Shown piece by piece: positions 31,851 to 44,087 of a DNA stretch of 64,000 bases. The notes under the pieces are model-generated. The model ran no database searches, was not told where the DNA came from, and worked only from the letters and a program-made list of their open reading frames with translations. A program made the translations under genes and the position numbers. Positions within the stretch are counted from its first letter, which is position 1; each line of letters begins with the position of its first letter. The DNA lies in assembly GCA_016081115.2 (NCBI GenBank), contig CM071933.1:55752660-55816659 (forward strand), given 5' to 3'. This DNA comes from Rehmannia glutinosa (lineage: Eukaryota; Streptophyta; Magnoliopsida; Lamiales; Orobanchaceae).

Positions 31851-34800
31851 TCATCTCCTTCCCGCCTCCTTCTTTCATCTCCTTGACTCTGTCATCTTCG
31901 ACTTCTTTCTCTTCTTCTCATCTTGGTGCTTGCCTTCTTTTTCTCATTCGCCTTAAAGGCGACTTCATCTCTTCTCAGTCTTTCTTGTCTTTCCTCCCAT
32001 ATTTGAGTTTGTCTCTTATTTTCCTCTTCAATTCTCTTCACATACTCGGCATTATTCTTAGCCACTTGCAGGTTGGTTATTTCATCAAATCCGGCCCAAT
32101 AGATCCCTCATTTCTTTCTGGATCTATATACTCAATGTTTTTGGGCGAGATCTGGGTCGAAACCTCTTCCTCCACCACGCTTCTTCCTCTACCTCAGGCG
32201 TGTATTGTACTTGGGTCTTCTTTTTCCCGGTGAGTGACTAGTAGAGTGACAATGAGCAGAGTGATTGTGATGGTCTGCTGCTGTCGCCTTCTTCACATAG
32301 TTTGAGACCCTTTTCCCAAGTACAAATCCCAGGCTTGAGCCATGGACATGTTTGCGAAGTAACCTTGAGATGCGGCGTCTTGAATTCATCAACAAATCTT
32401 GTCTTGGTTCCGGCATCGAAATGGCATAGGTGTCTGTCATCGTTGGAATGCATCCATGTTGTTTGAGAATATCCATAACTCGGGATTCATCTTTTCTTCC
32501 ACTTCCTTCATCCCTGCTTCAATGTCTTTCTCTTTTCAGCCATAGGTGCTGCAGAGTGTTGGAGTGGCGAGAGTCTTTTGGGAGTTTGTTGATGATATCA
32601 TTTGTGACAAGACCTTGTTGGGGTTTTAGCAATCATCAAGGTCACATCTTTCGAACCTTCTCCCTCAAGATTTTCCTTTCGTCTCTCTTCTCACTTCCTC
32701 GGTTTGTCTTTCCCTTCGATTCGTCCTCCTTCTCGGTTTTAGATCCTTCGGCGCCTTTAGGTATTCCTCTTCCCCCTTTTTGGCATCATCAAAGGAGAGA
32801 GGAACCCCTGAAACAAGCTAGCAAGCAAGAAGTCTAGTCTGCGATAGGTGAGTTTTGCCGAATCTGCTGCGAAGTATCTTGCACGGAACTCGGAGCGGGT
32901 GGCATTGGATTCACTTGCTACCAACTTCATCTCGGCCATGAGAAGACTAAATTTTTGATCCATGTTCTACGCGCAGGAGCTCATTTTTATTATGTTCACG
33001 CAACAGCTTTATTTCTGAGGTGTGAGATTCATGCATTTGTTCGATGTGCTCTTGCAATTTTGTCTTTGCATCGGGATTCTCGGCCCGAGACTAGCAACTT
33101 GTTGAAAAATGTCTGAAATATCGAGCTTGTTCCACACGCATTGTCTGCTCTTTGTTGCCACCATTCCCGGATCCGACTATTATGCCTCGCAAATCGTGAT
33201 AAGGTTGGTGTCTCTGTTATCGACCTCATGTCCGGTGAGGCCTGGTGCCTCTCCATCTTTTCAATCTCGGCAAATAAGGCTTTGAAAACTTCCCGAACTT
33301 GATTGTCACCTCTGTTTGTTTCGGTGACGGCTAAGCGGCGTCAAAGTCATAGTCATTTGGAACAATGGTATACGATGGAATAACGAGGATCAGTATGTGG
33401 AAACGCTCGTGATCTCTAGGCGATTCTTCGGGAGGTCGATACCTCCAGGAGAGAAGGAAATGATTCTACAAAAGGATCATCACGGGCAATTGGAATTTGT
33501 TCAATGATAATTCTTTGCTCGTGAAGTCCCCTGTGGAGTCGAACCTGCTTTGCGGCTTGGGAGCCTGCAGCGATGGACTGTTTGATTGTGGTGCATTGTG
33601 AAGTCGACCCGACTTATTTGAGCCTCATTTGTCTTAACAACTTCGGTCTCAATTGGTTTTTCCAAATGAGTTGGATCGGTCTCGACCATATCGAAGCATC
33701 ATCGGACGATGATGAGATTTCCATGGGTGGCTCATCATCAAAGTTGAATGTTTGGCGAGTAGTCTTGAGGTCGGACCTACTCGTGGTTGGAACATCCTCG
33801 GTGAGTCTTTTGGATGCAATATGGGATGACTCAACTTCATCTTCACCTTTGGATCCCGGAAAAGTTACATCGGGATTATCCGGGAATCGTGAAGAGCACT
33901 TATCTTCTTTTACGATGGATCAATGATAGCGGGAGGGATGTTACGTGCTTGATCTCTTTACCCGGGAAATCTCAACCTCCCGTTGGCCTTCATTACCCCT
34001 GCGGTCTCAAGCCGCGCGAGGCCTTGGACATCCCTTTCGATGTCGGTATTTGTCTTGGGGTCTTCGAGGTGGCATCCATTGGAGTCTCAACTCCATGGAT
34101 TGCACTTTCATTGACCAAAGTGTTAACTCCCACGGCGAGTTCCTTCGCGTGCCCGACTACATCGGCGGTGTCATTGGCTGCGAGAAGCGATTGGCACCTC
34201 GGTGAGCGATCTCAATCGCCGAGCCGTTGATGACAACTTCTTTGTGTATTATGTTGTTGTTCCTTCTCCACTTCACCTCCGAGATTCGTTGTGGAGTCGG
34301 CCGCAAACATCCTCCACCTTGCTTTGCGGTGGAGGGAGTTTTCCCCTCGGCCACAGCACACTAGTGAGTGACTTGGAATGGGGTCACTCGTCTCGGACTC
34401 ATACTGTTCTCATTGAGTATTCATTTGTTGGGGCGGTGGTAAGATACCTTCATTAGGGGTTGGCTCGTGGGGTCCCCACAATCCCGGTTCATCGCCAATT
34501 CCTTAATACCTTCCTTAGAATGAGTGGGAAGTGGTGGCGGCAACAGTGGTGGCAATATGTTGCACCACTCCCATAGGATCTATCTCATTTGTGATTTGGA
34601 TGACTCCCTGGTCCCTCCATCATTCTTTGCTCATGTAGGATTGTGGATTCTTGCATTGCTTGCTGCATTTGCAACTCTTGATGGCAAACAACAGGTCCAC
34701 ATCCTCATCACTTTCGGATAGAATGTCGAGGTGAGGATGTGTATGTTACGTGGTGCGGTGAGAGGCGATCTTTGGCCTTCTCACGTGCCTCAAACTTCTT

Positions 34801-36449
34801 CCTCGCCAATCTTTCTTTCTCCTTCTCTTTAAAGATATTTAGAATGTCCAAACAATTTTCTTCATCAAGAGCTTGCACCACATTGGTCAAACCAGGAAGT
34901 TCATCGATTCGTCTTCTTCTTCAATGAATTCCAGTCTTTGGAACTATTCCACTGGATCGACTCGACTTCCATTTCCTCCATTCTCATGAGATGATTTTGA
35001 ATGTCCGGGTATGGTGGGGATAGGATTATCACATCATTGTCCCTGTCATCATCTCCTGCTTGTCCTCGAGCTCGGGGATTAAGGGTAGCAAACTTTCTTG
35101 CTTTCGACATCTTGATAGCCTCAGTTACAGGAGGCACAACCCTATCAATAGGTGATTCGGTTGTCTCGGCTATTCCTTGTTCCTCGTTATTCTGTCTCTG
35201 ACTTGGTCTTTGAGTTGCCTCTGTTGATCGGCCTCGGCAGACTTAGCCGTTTCATTGATGACTTAGGAGACTCTACTTCTCCAGTGATCTCGGGTATCTT
35301 TTCGGTGAGTGGCGGGACTCGGCCATCTTCTCAAGCTCGAAGAGCTTGGAAATTCTTCTTCTTCTTTTTGTTTTTACCGGAGGAACATCCGGTTCCACTT
35401 CCCTACAGTTCGTTGAAGGTAAATGCCTTCGCGATTGTCTTAAGCATTGCCTTCCTTGTTAATGGCGATCCTCTTCTTCTTGATCACCTTTGGAGAAGGG
35501 ATTAATGGTTCCTTCTCCCGCTGCGGCTGCAAAGCAGCGGGGAGACACGGCTGCGGGGGTAGGTGACTGTAGGGCAAAAAGTGCAGATTTCTTTTTCTTT
35601 CTTTGCAGGGGCGTGATTTTCTTAGCGGCCGATCTTCTTGGGAGGTGAGGAGGCGGTGAATCTTGGTGTTGATTCCCCCTCACTCGTATCGCTCTCTTGG
35701 CGTAAGCTCTCTTGTCGTGCGCGAGAGGTTTGATCAAAACATCCTCTTGTTTACATGGAACGCCTTTCCATGCCGAAGAAGTACCCCTTTTACTTCCATC
35801 ATCCGGCCAATCACCAGGCCGTATCCCGAGGAACCTCCAAATGTACCATCCTCCTTGAAGGATTTGTTCCCAATATTGCAGAGTCCGTTGTATACAAACT
35901 CAGCCCAATTCACCTTCTTTTTCTTCAATGATCGCGGCCATTCACGATCAATTTAGCTTTGGACAAGCTGGTCAAAGCCGCCAAATTTAATGTTTATGCA
36001 TTTGGCAACAATGTCCGACAATTTGTGGTAGTCCTCTTTGAGCGACCTCTTGTTAAGCGTGTAGACCACTTTCGCGACATAGTCGGACTTGGATACTTCC
36101 TTCCAAGCGGCGAGTCAGTCAACATCGACTTCATGAATCTCGACACTCCTTCCGCCGGCAACAAGCGGTGTTACGCCAAATCCTTGGCGGTGATGGTGAA
36201 CTCTTTTCCGTGAACGAGAGGACTTGATGCCCTCATCGTGAACTTCAGCGTTCACGTAGAACTATGCGACCTCTTCTACATAGGTCATCGAAACTCCAAT
36301 GTCAAAACGGCTTCGGCCCAGGCGTTTCAATTTCGGCAATATTCTTCACGAGGGTGTCGTCGGACCCTGTTTAACCATACCATCGAAATCACAGTAGGGC
36401 CAGTGTGGACTTGCTTTCCTAGCTTGACGAAATCATGAGTAGGTGCCAT
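31851..36449 (-). pseudogene. C4 third ORF (unknown function)
   Basis: The start is at 36449-36447 (MAPTHDFVKLGKQVHTGP) and the stop near 31853-31851 (TCA on the plus strand). The best preserved part is the core KKKVNWAEFVYNGLCNIGNK...GYGLVIG...HGKAFHVNKRMF (35928-35734). EEVAxFYVNAEVHDEGIKSS (near 36270-36230) and YVAKVVYTLNKRSLKEDYHK (near 36080-36030) lie before it. A Lys/Arg/Pro-rich region (35720-35400), an acidic SSDDDE segment (near 33710), a helical segment (33256-32800), the internal purine-tract peptide and a charged tail follow. At KRMF the frame is lost where C2 reads CGAGATCAAACC, a probable CAG site. No signal peptide is apparent. Confidence 0.72.
32765..32781 (-). other. Internal purine tract in C4 third ORF
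   Basis: TCCTCTTCCCCCTTTTT on the plus strand, followed by GGCATCATCAAAGG; same position and context as in C2. Confidence 0.6.
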
Positions 36450-36998
36450 TTCTCGATATTTTACCGAATGAATCTTAGAAAATGATCTTGAGGAGTTGTA
36501 GGGTTTTGAGAGAAAGTTTCTTTCTTTTGCCTTGAGAGAGATGAGCAGGTTTTGGTAAAGTGAGAGAAAATTGGACGAAATGGTATAAGTATGGTTTATT
36601 AAAGGGCGTGCGGGTGGTTTTGAAATTTGATCAAAATCAACGGCTTAGATCTTGCACGCCGATTAGCATTTAAGTTTTCGCATTTAATGCGGCAAACATT
36701 TATATGCAATCATAAGCAGTGTGTAGCTTTTGATTTGTACACATCATAATTGTCCGCGTCATTCTTAAAAACATTCACGCTTAGTAAAACGACCGCGTTT
36801 TTGTCACTTTGCTCATAAATAACTCGGCTTACTCCTTAGATGATTCAATCCTGCTTCTCACTTCTCTCCTTGTGACTCGATTTGTCACTAATTGATATAG
36901 TGACTTTCCGAACGATCGATTCACTTAGCATTTGAATTAAGAGTTGACTCTTTTTCCTCTATTCGTGTTTCATCTCTTTTCTTTGAGTCTTCCGAGTG
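36450..36998 (-). promoter_or_regulatory. C4 spacer between pol and third ORF
   Basis: Non-coding. It holds the perfect 13-bp palindrome CGCATTTAATGCG at 36679-36691, a TATA-like TATAAG on the plus strand near 36584 (CTTATACC in element sense) about 135 bp before the start codon, and CT-rich TTTTCTCTCAC downstream of it. Confidence 0.5.
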
Positions 36999-38545
36999 TT
37001 AACTCGGCTCAATTAACCCTAACTCATGCTTGAGTTCTTCAAATCTTGATTCACATAATGGTTTTGTAAATATGTCGGCTAATTGCTTATCGGTTGAGAT
37101 ATATTCCAAGGTGATGTCCTTCTTTTCAACATGGTCTCTTATGAAGTGATATGTGACATCGATGTGCTTTGTTCTTGAGTGCAACAAAGGATTTTGAGTG
37201 ATTGCAATTGCACTTGTATTGTCACACATAATATGAATTTCCTTTTCTTCAACTTCATAGTCTCTCATTTCTTTGTCTCATCCATAAGACTTGGCACGGT
37301 AGCTACCCCATGACTATGTATTCGGCCACCATTTTTGTAGAGGTAGCTATTGAATTTTGCTTCTTGCTAAACCAGGAAATTAGCCTTTTCCAAGCATTTG
37401 ACATGTGCACGAGGTGTTTTCTGTGAACTCTACATCCATAGTTAGAGTCCGAATAACCAATTAGCTTGAATCCACCTTCCTTTGGATACCATAAGCCAAC
37501 TTCTTGGCTTTCTTTCAAATATCTCAAGATCCTCTTGGCATTTTGCGATCATGTGGCTTTCTTTTGGAGCGATTGAAATCTTGCACATACACCTACAAAG
37601 CAAAGGTGATGTCGGCACGCTTCTTTGTGAGATAGAGCAATGATCCGATAAGTGCTCGTATATTGTTTGATCTGGGCTTGCCATCGCATCCATGTCCATT
37701 TTGGTGATGTATTCATTGGTATTTTAATGAGAAGACTTCTCTTCCATACCAAATTTCTTCAATAAATCTCTACGGTGTATTTTGTCGACTTATGAAGGTT
37801 CCATCCTTGATTTGTTTCACTTGGAGTCAAGGAAGAATGTCGACTCTCCCATCATGCTCATTTCGAATTTGCTTTGCATGAGATTTGAGAATTTATCATG
37901 ACTCTTTGTTTGTGGATCCAAAGATGATGTCATCCACATATATTTGAGCAAGTATACTCTTCCCATCTTGAATTCGAAGAGTGTTCTATCCACTTTGCCT
38001 TTTGTGAATCCATTCTTAGTTAAGAATTGTGATAATGTATCATACCATGCTCACGGGTGCCTGTTTCAATCCATATAAAGCTTTCTTGAGTTTGTATACC
38101 TTGTCTCCAAGAGTCTTAGTTCAAATCCTCGGAGATTGTTCAACATATACTTCTTCCTCCAACAAACCATTAAGGAATGCACTCTTTACATCCATTTGAT
38201 ATACAATAAAGTTCTTGTGAGTTGCATAGGCAAGAAACATCCTTATAGCTTCCAATCTTGCTACGGGGCAAAGGTTTCATCAAATTCTATTCCTTCTTCT
38301 TGGCAATACCCTTTGGCTACCAATCTTGCTTTGTTTCTTACCACAGAGCCTTCCTCATTCATCTTGTTTACGAACACCCATTTAGTGCCAATAACATTTT
38401 GATGGGTTGGCCTTTGAACCAATTCCCACACTTTGTTCCTATCAAAGCGATTTAGCTCTTCTTGCATGGCTTGAATCCGAGTGTGTGTCATCAATGCTTG
38501 TGACACATCTTTTGGTTCTATTTGTGAGATGAAGCAAGTGAACAT
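36999..38545 (-). pseudogene. pol: C4 reverse transcriptase-RNase H
   Basis: RT opens MFTCFISQIEPKDVSQAL (38545), then GTKWVFVNKMNEEGSVVRNK and GYCQEEGIEFDETFAP to 38261. VYQMDVKSAFLNGLL-like codons and the catalytic YVDD follow at 37940-37929 (VDDIIFGSTN). RNase H shows GLWYPKEGGFKLIGYSDSNY (about 37500-37440), then CDNTSAIAITQNPLLHSRTK and KHIDVTYHFIRDHVEKKDIT (from 37268). It ends DIFTKPLCESRFEELKHELG with the stop at 36999. The last 89 codons are uninterrupted. Confidence 0.9.
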
Positions 38546-39960
38546 TGCTTCTTGTTGAGTTAGGATCTAGTTTTTACACCTTCTCTTACATCTCCAATGA
38601 TTAGTTTTGGTGGATGATCTCTCGGCCATCTTACATCGAGGTTGGAGTAAGTTAGCTGGATTCGATCGTCTTGCGTTGTGTTATTTTGATCGACTCTCTC
38701 ATCATCACTTAGCTGTAGATTTTCAGTGTGTCTTTGAGACTCGGCTATCTCATCTTCATACGGATTGATAATTCCCGACTTGGCTTCAACATGGGGACTC
38801 TTACGCATGGTAGGTTGATTGACTTATCGGTGACTTTTCAATGTTTTCTCCATTTACATTTGGTTCATCAAACACCACATGGATGGATTCTTTCGTAACC
38901 ATTGTCCTCTTGTTGAGCACTCTGTAGGCTTTGCTTTGGTGAGTAGTATCTAAGAAGATACCTTCATCGACTTTAGCATCAAAAGCCTTTAAATTATCTT
39001 TGCCATTGTTATGGATGAAGCATTTGCATCCAAATGTTTTGAAGTATGCAACATTTGGCTTTCTCCCTGTCCAAATCTCATAGGGAGTCTTTGTCAGCTG
39101 TATGTTTATCATGCATCTATTTTGAGTATAGCATCTTTGTGTTTATTGCTTGACCCAAAATCTTTTAGGTAGCCCTGCTTGACTAACATGGTCCTTTTTG
39201 CTTCTTTGAGAGTTCTATTCCTTCTTTCTGCAACTCCATTTTGCTGTGGAGTCCTTGTTGCAGATAATTCATGACCAATACCATTTTCAATACAGTATTG
39301 AGTTATTATACCATTGACAAACTCAGTTCCTCTGTTAGATCTTATTTTGATAATGGTTTGACTCTTCTCGTTTTGTATTCTCTTCATCAGCTGTGATAGT
39401 TTCTGCAGAGTTTCTTTCTTTTTACACATGAATATTGTCCATGTATATCTTGAGTAGTCATCTACTACCACCAAGGTGTATTTCTTCCCACTTATGGTAG
39501 TTGGTTCCTTTGGACCAAACAGATCCATATGTAGCAGTCAATATTCTTGTTGAAGATGGACATGTCTTTTCTTTGAATGATGATTTGATTTGCTTTCCCA
39601 TCGGCATGCATCACATATACTCTCCTTCTTGTATACGAGTCCGGAAGTCCTTCTACAAGATTACTTCGGCAAGTTTGTTAATTATTTTGAAGTTGGTGGT
39701 GAGCTTCTTGTGCCACCAACTTGATTCGGCTATGCTCTTTGCTAGCGAGACAAGTTCTTGGTGTTGCAGATTGACCAATCCACCACATACATGTTCTTCA
39801 TGCGCATCCTTGCAATACTATTTCATTAGTTTAAGCATCCTTGATTTGACATACACCCATATTGAATCCAACATTGTAGCCTTTGTCAGAGTTGACTTAT
39901 GCTTAGCAAGTTGAAATTGAGTCCTTCCACATATGCAACATCGTGATTTCTAATCCATTT
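38546..39960 (-). pseudogene. pol: C4 integrase, second catalytic Asp changed to Asn
   Basis: The core is open for 139 codons (39528-39109): MDLFGPKEP (first Asp), VVVDDYSRYTWTIFMCKK, then RSNRGTEFVNGIITQYC where SDRGTEF is expected, and NGVAERRNRTLKEA with the catalytic Glu intact. The linker KTPYEIWTGRKPNVAYF and FGCKCFIHNNGKDNLKAFDA runs to 38801. The zinc-binding part lies at 39600-39960 and is more damaged. The Asp-to-Asn change at the second catalytic position would abolish strand transfer even with the frame restored. Confidence 0.88.
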
Positions 39961-40130
39961 TTTTGATAGATCCAATGCCTCTTATTTCTCCTGGAGTTTC
40001 ATTCCCTCCAAATATGACTTTTGCACCTCTAACTTCCTTGAATTTTGATAGATTTTTCTTGTTTCTGTCATGTGTCTAGAAATGTACCACTATCCATGTA
40101 CCAGGTTTTGGCACTCATTTGCTCCCGAAC
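39961..40130 (-). pseudogene. pol: C4 aspartic protease
   Basis: The element sense reads WYMDSG (about 40110-40090), so the catalytic Asp-Ser-Gly is present. The bases for the following CSRHMTG are altered (TFLDT then stop). GAKVIFGGNE-like codons follow near 40020. Confidence 0.7.
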
Positions 40131-42300
40131 CCGCAATCAAGGAAATTAGGTTTTAGGTACCCATACTTGTGCGGTTCTGAGGGGTTAGTATTGTAAGATG
40201 ATCCAACCAACCTATAGCCAAATGATTTGACTCTACAGAGGGTTGCCATCTATCGATGCCATAATCATAATTAATTTTGGCAAATTGCTTGGGGTTCTAG
40301 GTTCATACGATTGTCTCTTTTGTCCGTATGCTGTGTATGTGTTTTAGAAATTGCCTTCTTTGGGTAGTTGTGATATCTCGAGTGTAGTGCTTGGGTGCAT
40401 ATAAGTCTTTGATTAAAGCTCTTATGCCTTTGGAATGGCTTTTCTTGAGTTCTAGGCCTTTGCCACAGGCTTATATTCCATGTAGGTCTTTTTGATAGTT
40501 CACATTATTCCAATCGGCTTGGCAGGTATTTTCTACCATTCCCATCATATGTGTTTCTTTTATAGAGCTTCCGGGGTTTTGGTAGCTCTGTTTCTTCTTT
40601 CTGAGTATCTCTGTTTGGAGTTTGCTAAGGGACTCATTTGGATTTCTTCTCAATTTGTCTTCTCAAAGATACTCAATCGGTCATTTTCCTTTTCCTTTAT
40701 AACCAAGGCCAGTTTGCTTGTGATTGTGCTTTGGAATAAATGTGTGTGCATTTTCCAAAATCACTTTTGGAGCTTGACATAGCATTGAGGAATCGAATCT
40801 AAGCTTTGTTTTGTCTCCACATTCTCTTTGACTCATAATAAGATCATCGATGATTTAGATGCCTTAGTGGATGAGGCAATCACATTTTTGAGATCATTCT
40901 CCCTCTTTTCTATAGCAGCTATCTCTGCTATTAGCTTATCATTTTCAGCCTTTAGACTTTTATTCTCATCAGCTATTTGACTTAGAGTACTCAGCTCCTT
41001 AGTCGGTTGTGTGTTTTGCCTCTTAAGTAGGCTGTTCTCCTCATTTAGTAGTGTGTGTGAGGATTTAATGTGTTCAAAATCTTTCATCATTTTGCCTAAT
41101 TAATCATAAAGATCGGTAGGTAATGAAGTGTGTGTGCTCACAATCACTATTACTAGTATATGAGTGTGATGAGTTAGAGTGTACCTCATCTTCTTGGTCG
41201 GGTTGGTTTTGTTCTTTAGCCATTAGACGGATCAAGGCTTCTTCATCGAGTCACTTGAGTAGTCGCTTCACTACTCTCCGTCAGTCATTTGTGTCTTTTG
41301 ACTTGATTGTGTCAGCCGATCTCTGCGGCCAACATTGCCTTTCTCTTTTCTGTCTTCTTTCTCTCAAGACTTTTCTTTCCTCTTCATTCATGTATTTGTT
41401 GACTACGGAGGATATGGGCATTCAATGGCATAGTGACCAGGAGCTAAGTGTCTTACGGAGGATTCACCTTTGCTTCTTTTTGTAGTTCTTATTGAAGAAC
41501 TTGTTGAACCTTTTAACCATCGGTGCGAACTCCTCTTGGTCAATGACCTCTTTGACCTCAACTCTTTTGCCATCTTTGACAATTAGAGCGAGTTGTTTTG
41601 GGCACTGTTGTCTCTTCTTGATCTTTTCTTCTCATCAAATTCATAGGCTTTGAGATCCGAGAATAGCTCATGGTTGGATGTTTTTGATATGTCCATGGAA
41701 TGTCTCATGACCATGACTTTCATATCCCACTCGGTTTGGAGACTTCTTAGAATCTTCATACACATTTCTTCTGTGTATATTCCTTTTCAAGTGCGAGGAT
41801 AGTTCATTGGTAATTTACGTGAACCGAGGCATCCAGTTGATCAAGGTTTCTCCTACAAGCATCTTAAAATTTTCAAATTTTTGTACAACAACAGATAATT
41901 TATTTTCTTTGATTTGCTCGAGCCTTCGCAAATCAAGGTTAGCTTGTCCCATTTCTTTTGCCGTTTTGCATGATTTGACTTTGTTGAACATGGCTTTGTC
42001 CAAAGTTTTGTAAAGAATGTCCTTGGCCACATTGTCCAAGTTATATCTTTTTTTGTCATCATTAGTCCATTCGGCTCTTGGTTTTTCAACCATAAGCTGA
42101 TGCAGGAGCGACATCCTCTTCTCTCTTCCTTCACTTGCGGCTCTCCTAGCAGTGTGTTCACTTTTAAAATTCGGAGTGGCCCATCTTCTATCACTATCCA
42201 CATCTCATCGTGTAATTGATAGATGAGCCTACATACAAATTTTCCAATCATCAAATTCTTCAATTGTGAACATAGGGATGCGTGTCAAATTTGCTTTCAT
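40131..42300 (-). pseudogene. gag: C4 gag
   Basis: The start is at 42300-42298 (MKANLTRIPMFTIEEFDDWK). The UBN2-type core is readable: LHDEMWIVIEDGPLRILKVN (42210-42150), YNLDNVAKDILYKTLDKA (42060-42000) and NKLSVVVQKFENFKML. The CCHC knuckle is partial (PGHYAIECPYP, about 41450-41410). A well-preserved coiled coil lies at 41090-40833 (HIKSSHTLLNEENSLLKRQ, then ENDKLIAEIAAIEKREND), the longest clean example of the Gag coiled coil in the window. A basic tail near 40650-40290 links to protease. Confidence 0.87.
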
Positions 42301-42413
42301 GATAATAAATTTCTTGAATAAAAGAGTTTTGAAAGATTGAGTACTAAAACAAGCTTTGAAAAATTTGGAGATCTAGTTCAAGAACTGAGTGCGGAAGGCT
42401 CAATGAACCAACC

Positions 42414-42425
42414 GCTCCGATACCA
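42414..42425 (-). promoter_or_regulatory. C4 primer-binding site
   Basis: GCTCCGATACCA on the plus strand; TGGTATCGGAGC in element sense, with CGG for the canonical CAG. Confidence 0.88.
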
Positions 42426-42450
42426 CTTGTAGGTCCCAAGGGGTGTGAGT

Positions 42451-42483
42451 GTAAGGTTTAGAAGGGGGTTGAATAAACCTTAC
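42451..42483 (-). repeat. U5 hairpin of C4 5' LTR
   Basis: GTAAGGTTTA, 13-base loop, TAAACCTTAC; perfect stem. Confidence 0.83.
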
Positions 42484-43332
42484 TAACTTTTCGATTTAGT
42501 CCTTTTAAAAATGTTGAGTTAATACTTCCTGGTGAGTCCTTGATGGATGACTAAGTTAGTTAATCGTGAGTTAGTCACTCAACGACTCAGTCGATTTGTT
42601 GATAGAATAACTCATTGTTTTGACTAAAAGACTTAACTTGTGTGATATGTTTTCAATGAGAAGACTTAACACCCTTGAATTTGGTTAAGTTTGTTTTCAT
42701 ACTTGGTTTTTAGCACTCGTTGATTATCAATTGGATAGCAAATTTATCGTGAGATATAAAAATAAATCTTTGAAATTAAAGTCTTTGAAATGTAAATGAC
42801 ACAATAAGTTTTTATAGAGGTTCGAAGATGGGGTAATTCTTCTACTCCTCTCTTCTCCAACTCTGGAGGAATCCACTAAGTATTGATCAATATACGAGTG
42901 GTTAACAGTCCCGATACAAGTCTTGATCACACAAACGGTGACTTGATCCTTTGGGACTCGATCGGAGATGCCTTGTTCACACATCGGCTTCTCGTGCGAC
43001 TCGACTTCTTCATAGGCATTTGCCTTGCTACTCTGACCCACTTGCTTAAGTTCCTTGGATTTGATCACGAAGCCCTCCAAATAGCTTAATCCTGGTTCGA
43101 CCTTGAACCTTTCTACAATCCTTCGTGGAATGTAGACCCCTTGATTCTTCAAATGTTTCCTCTTCAAGCGATTGAAGTTGTCATTCCTTCACGGGTGAGT
43201 GTTGGATTGATTTCCTTTGTAATGTAGGCTTGAGGATTGATCTTGAATGACTTGAGAGTATTCTTGGTTCTGATTCAAATGTTAGCTTGAATGTTCGTGG
43301 TTGGTCGGTAACCTTCTCTCGAGTGATTCTCA

Positions 43333-43341
43333 CCTTTTGTA
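43333..43341 (-). promoter_or_regulatory. Altered TATA box of C4 5' LTR
   Basis: CCTTTTGTA on the plus strand (TACAAAAGG in element sense) where other LTRs have TATAAAAGG; the flanking CTCGG is also missing. Confidence 0.55.
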
Positions 43342-43976
43342 GTGATCTTTAAATCGCCCGTTGAAGAGATAGGCTTATTTTTGAAAGTCACTTGTGGTCG
43401 TTGGCTTGTCTTGTTGCGATCCTTGAAATTTACGTTTCCTCGTATGAACGATTCTTGACTTTTCGAGTTCGACACGGTGCGGTGCTTCCCATTGGTTTAT
43501 TCCTTTTGCATGCTTCGGGGTGAGCACTTCAAGAAAGGTAGTATGGAAGTATTACTTTTAAGTAATTCTCTTGATTTACGCAACGGATCTCTTTCGATTA
43601 TCTCGACTGATTGCATTTCTTGCCTTCCCAGGTGACTTAGAGTCGACTTCCAATCGTGGATGACTCTTTGTCACTTCAACTTGAGACTTGGCTATCTTGA
43701 GTTGACTTGACTGACGATACTTCACTCGATTGCATCTTAGTTGCACCTTGATCGAGTTCTGTCTTCTCTTCTTTGCCACACTCATTTGCCTGCCTCACAA
43801 ATGAGTCTTTCTTTTAGTCTCCAGTTGTCTTCTTGCATGTTCAGGCATAGGCGTGACTTGACTCGACTCTACCGGCCCTATCTATTACAATGCAATTTAT
43901 AACAAGAATGGGGTGCCAACTTCCTATTCTAAGTTTTACATGGCATTCATCAAAATCTAAAAATAATTTCCCAACA

Positions 43977-44087
43977 CCATCTTTCCAAGTCGGCATCCTC
44001 AGAGAGTTCTACCTCGTAAGCTGCTGGGCTATCTGGATTAACTTCTTGTGGTGCTCTCCCCCTTTGGCGTCTTCTTCTGTCGGCCAT
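43977..44087 (-). pseudogene. G1 late ORF (Athila ORF1-like), N-terminal piece
   Basis: The start is at 44087-44085; the product reads MADRRRRQRGRAPQEVNPDS and continues PAAYEVELSEDADLERW up to the C4 boundary. The very basic N-terminus (RRRRQRGR) could act in nuclear import or nucleic-acid binding. The frame appears to resume in the piece ending at 29971, so one ORF was split by C4. Confidence 0.55.

Larger units (their letters stand above)
29972..43976 (-). mobile_element. C4: full-length 14.0-kb Sirevirus-type element
   Basis: Read right to left: 5' LTR (42428-43976), primer site, gag, protease, integrase, RT-RNaseH, spacer, third ORF, purine tract, 3' LTR (29972-31514). It lies inside the late ORF of G1. 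The outer end of the 3' LTR is damaged (CACATTTCCCAAGG instead of TGTAGGTCCCAAGG), so the target duplication cannot be confirmed; the right flank is CCATC. Its length equals C2 within 60 bp, which supports completeness of both. Confidence 0.92.
42428..43976 (-). repeat. C4 5' LTR
   Basis: 1549 bp from TGTAGGTCCC (42428) to TTTCCCAACA (43976). The primer site adjoins its left edge and G1 late-ORF codons adjoin its right edge. Confidence 0.93.
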
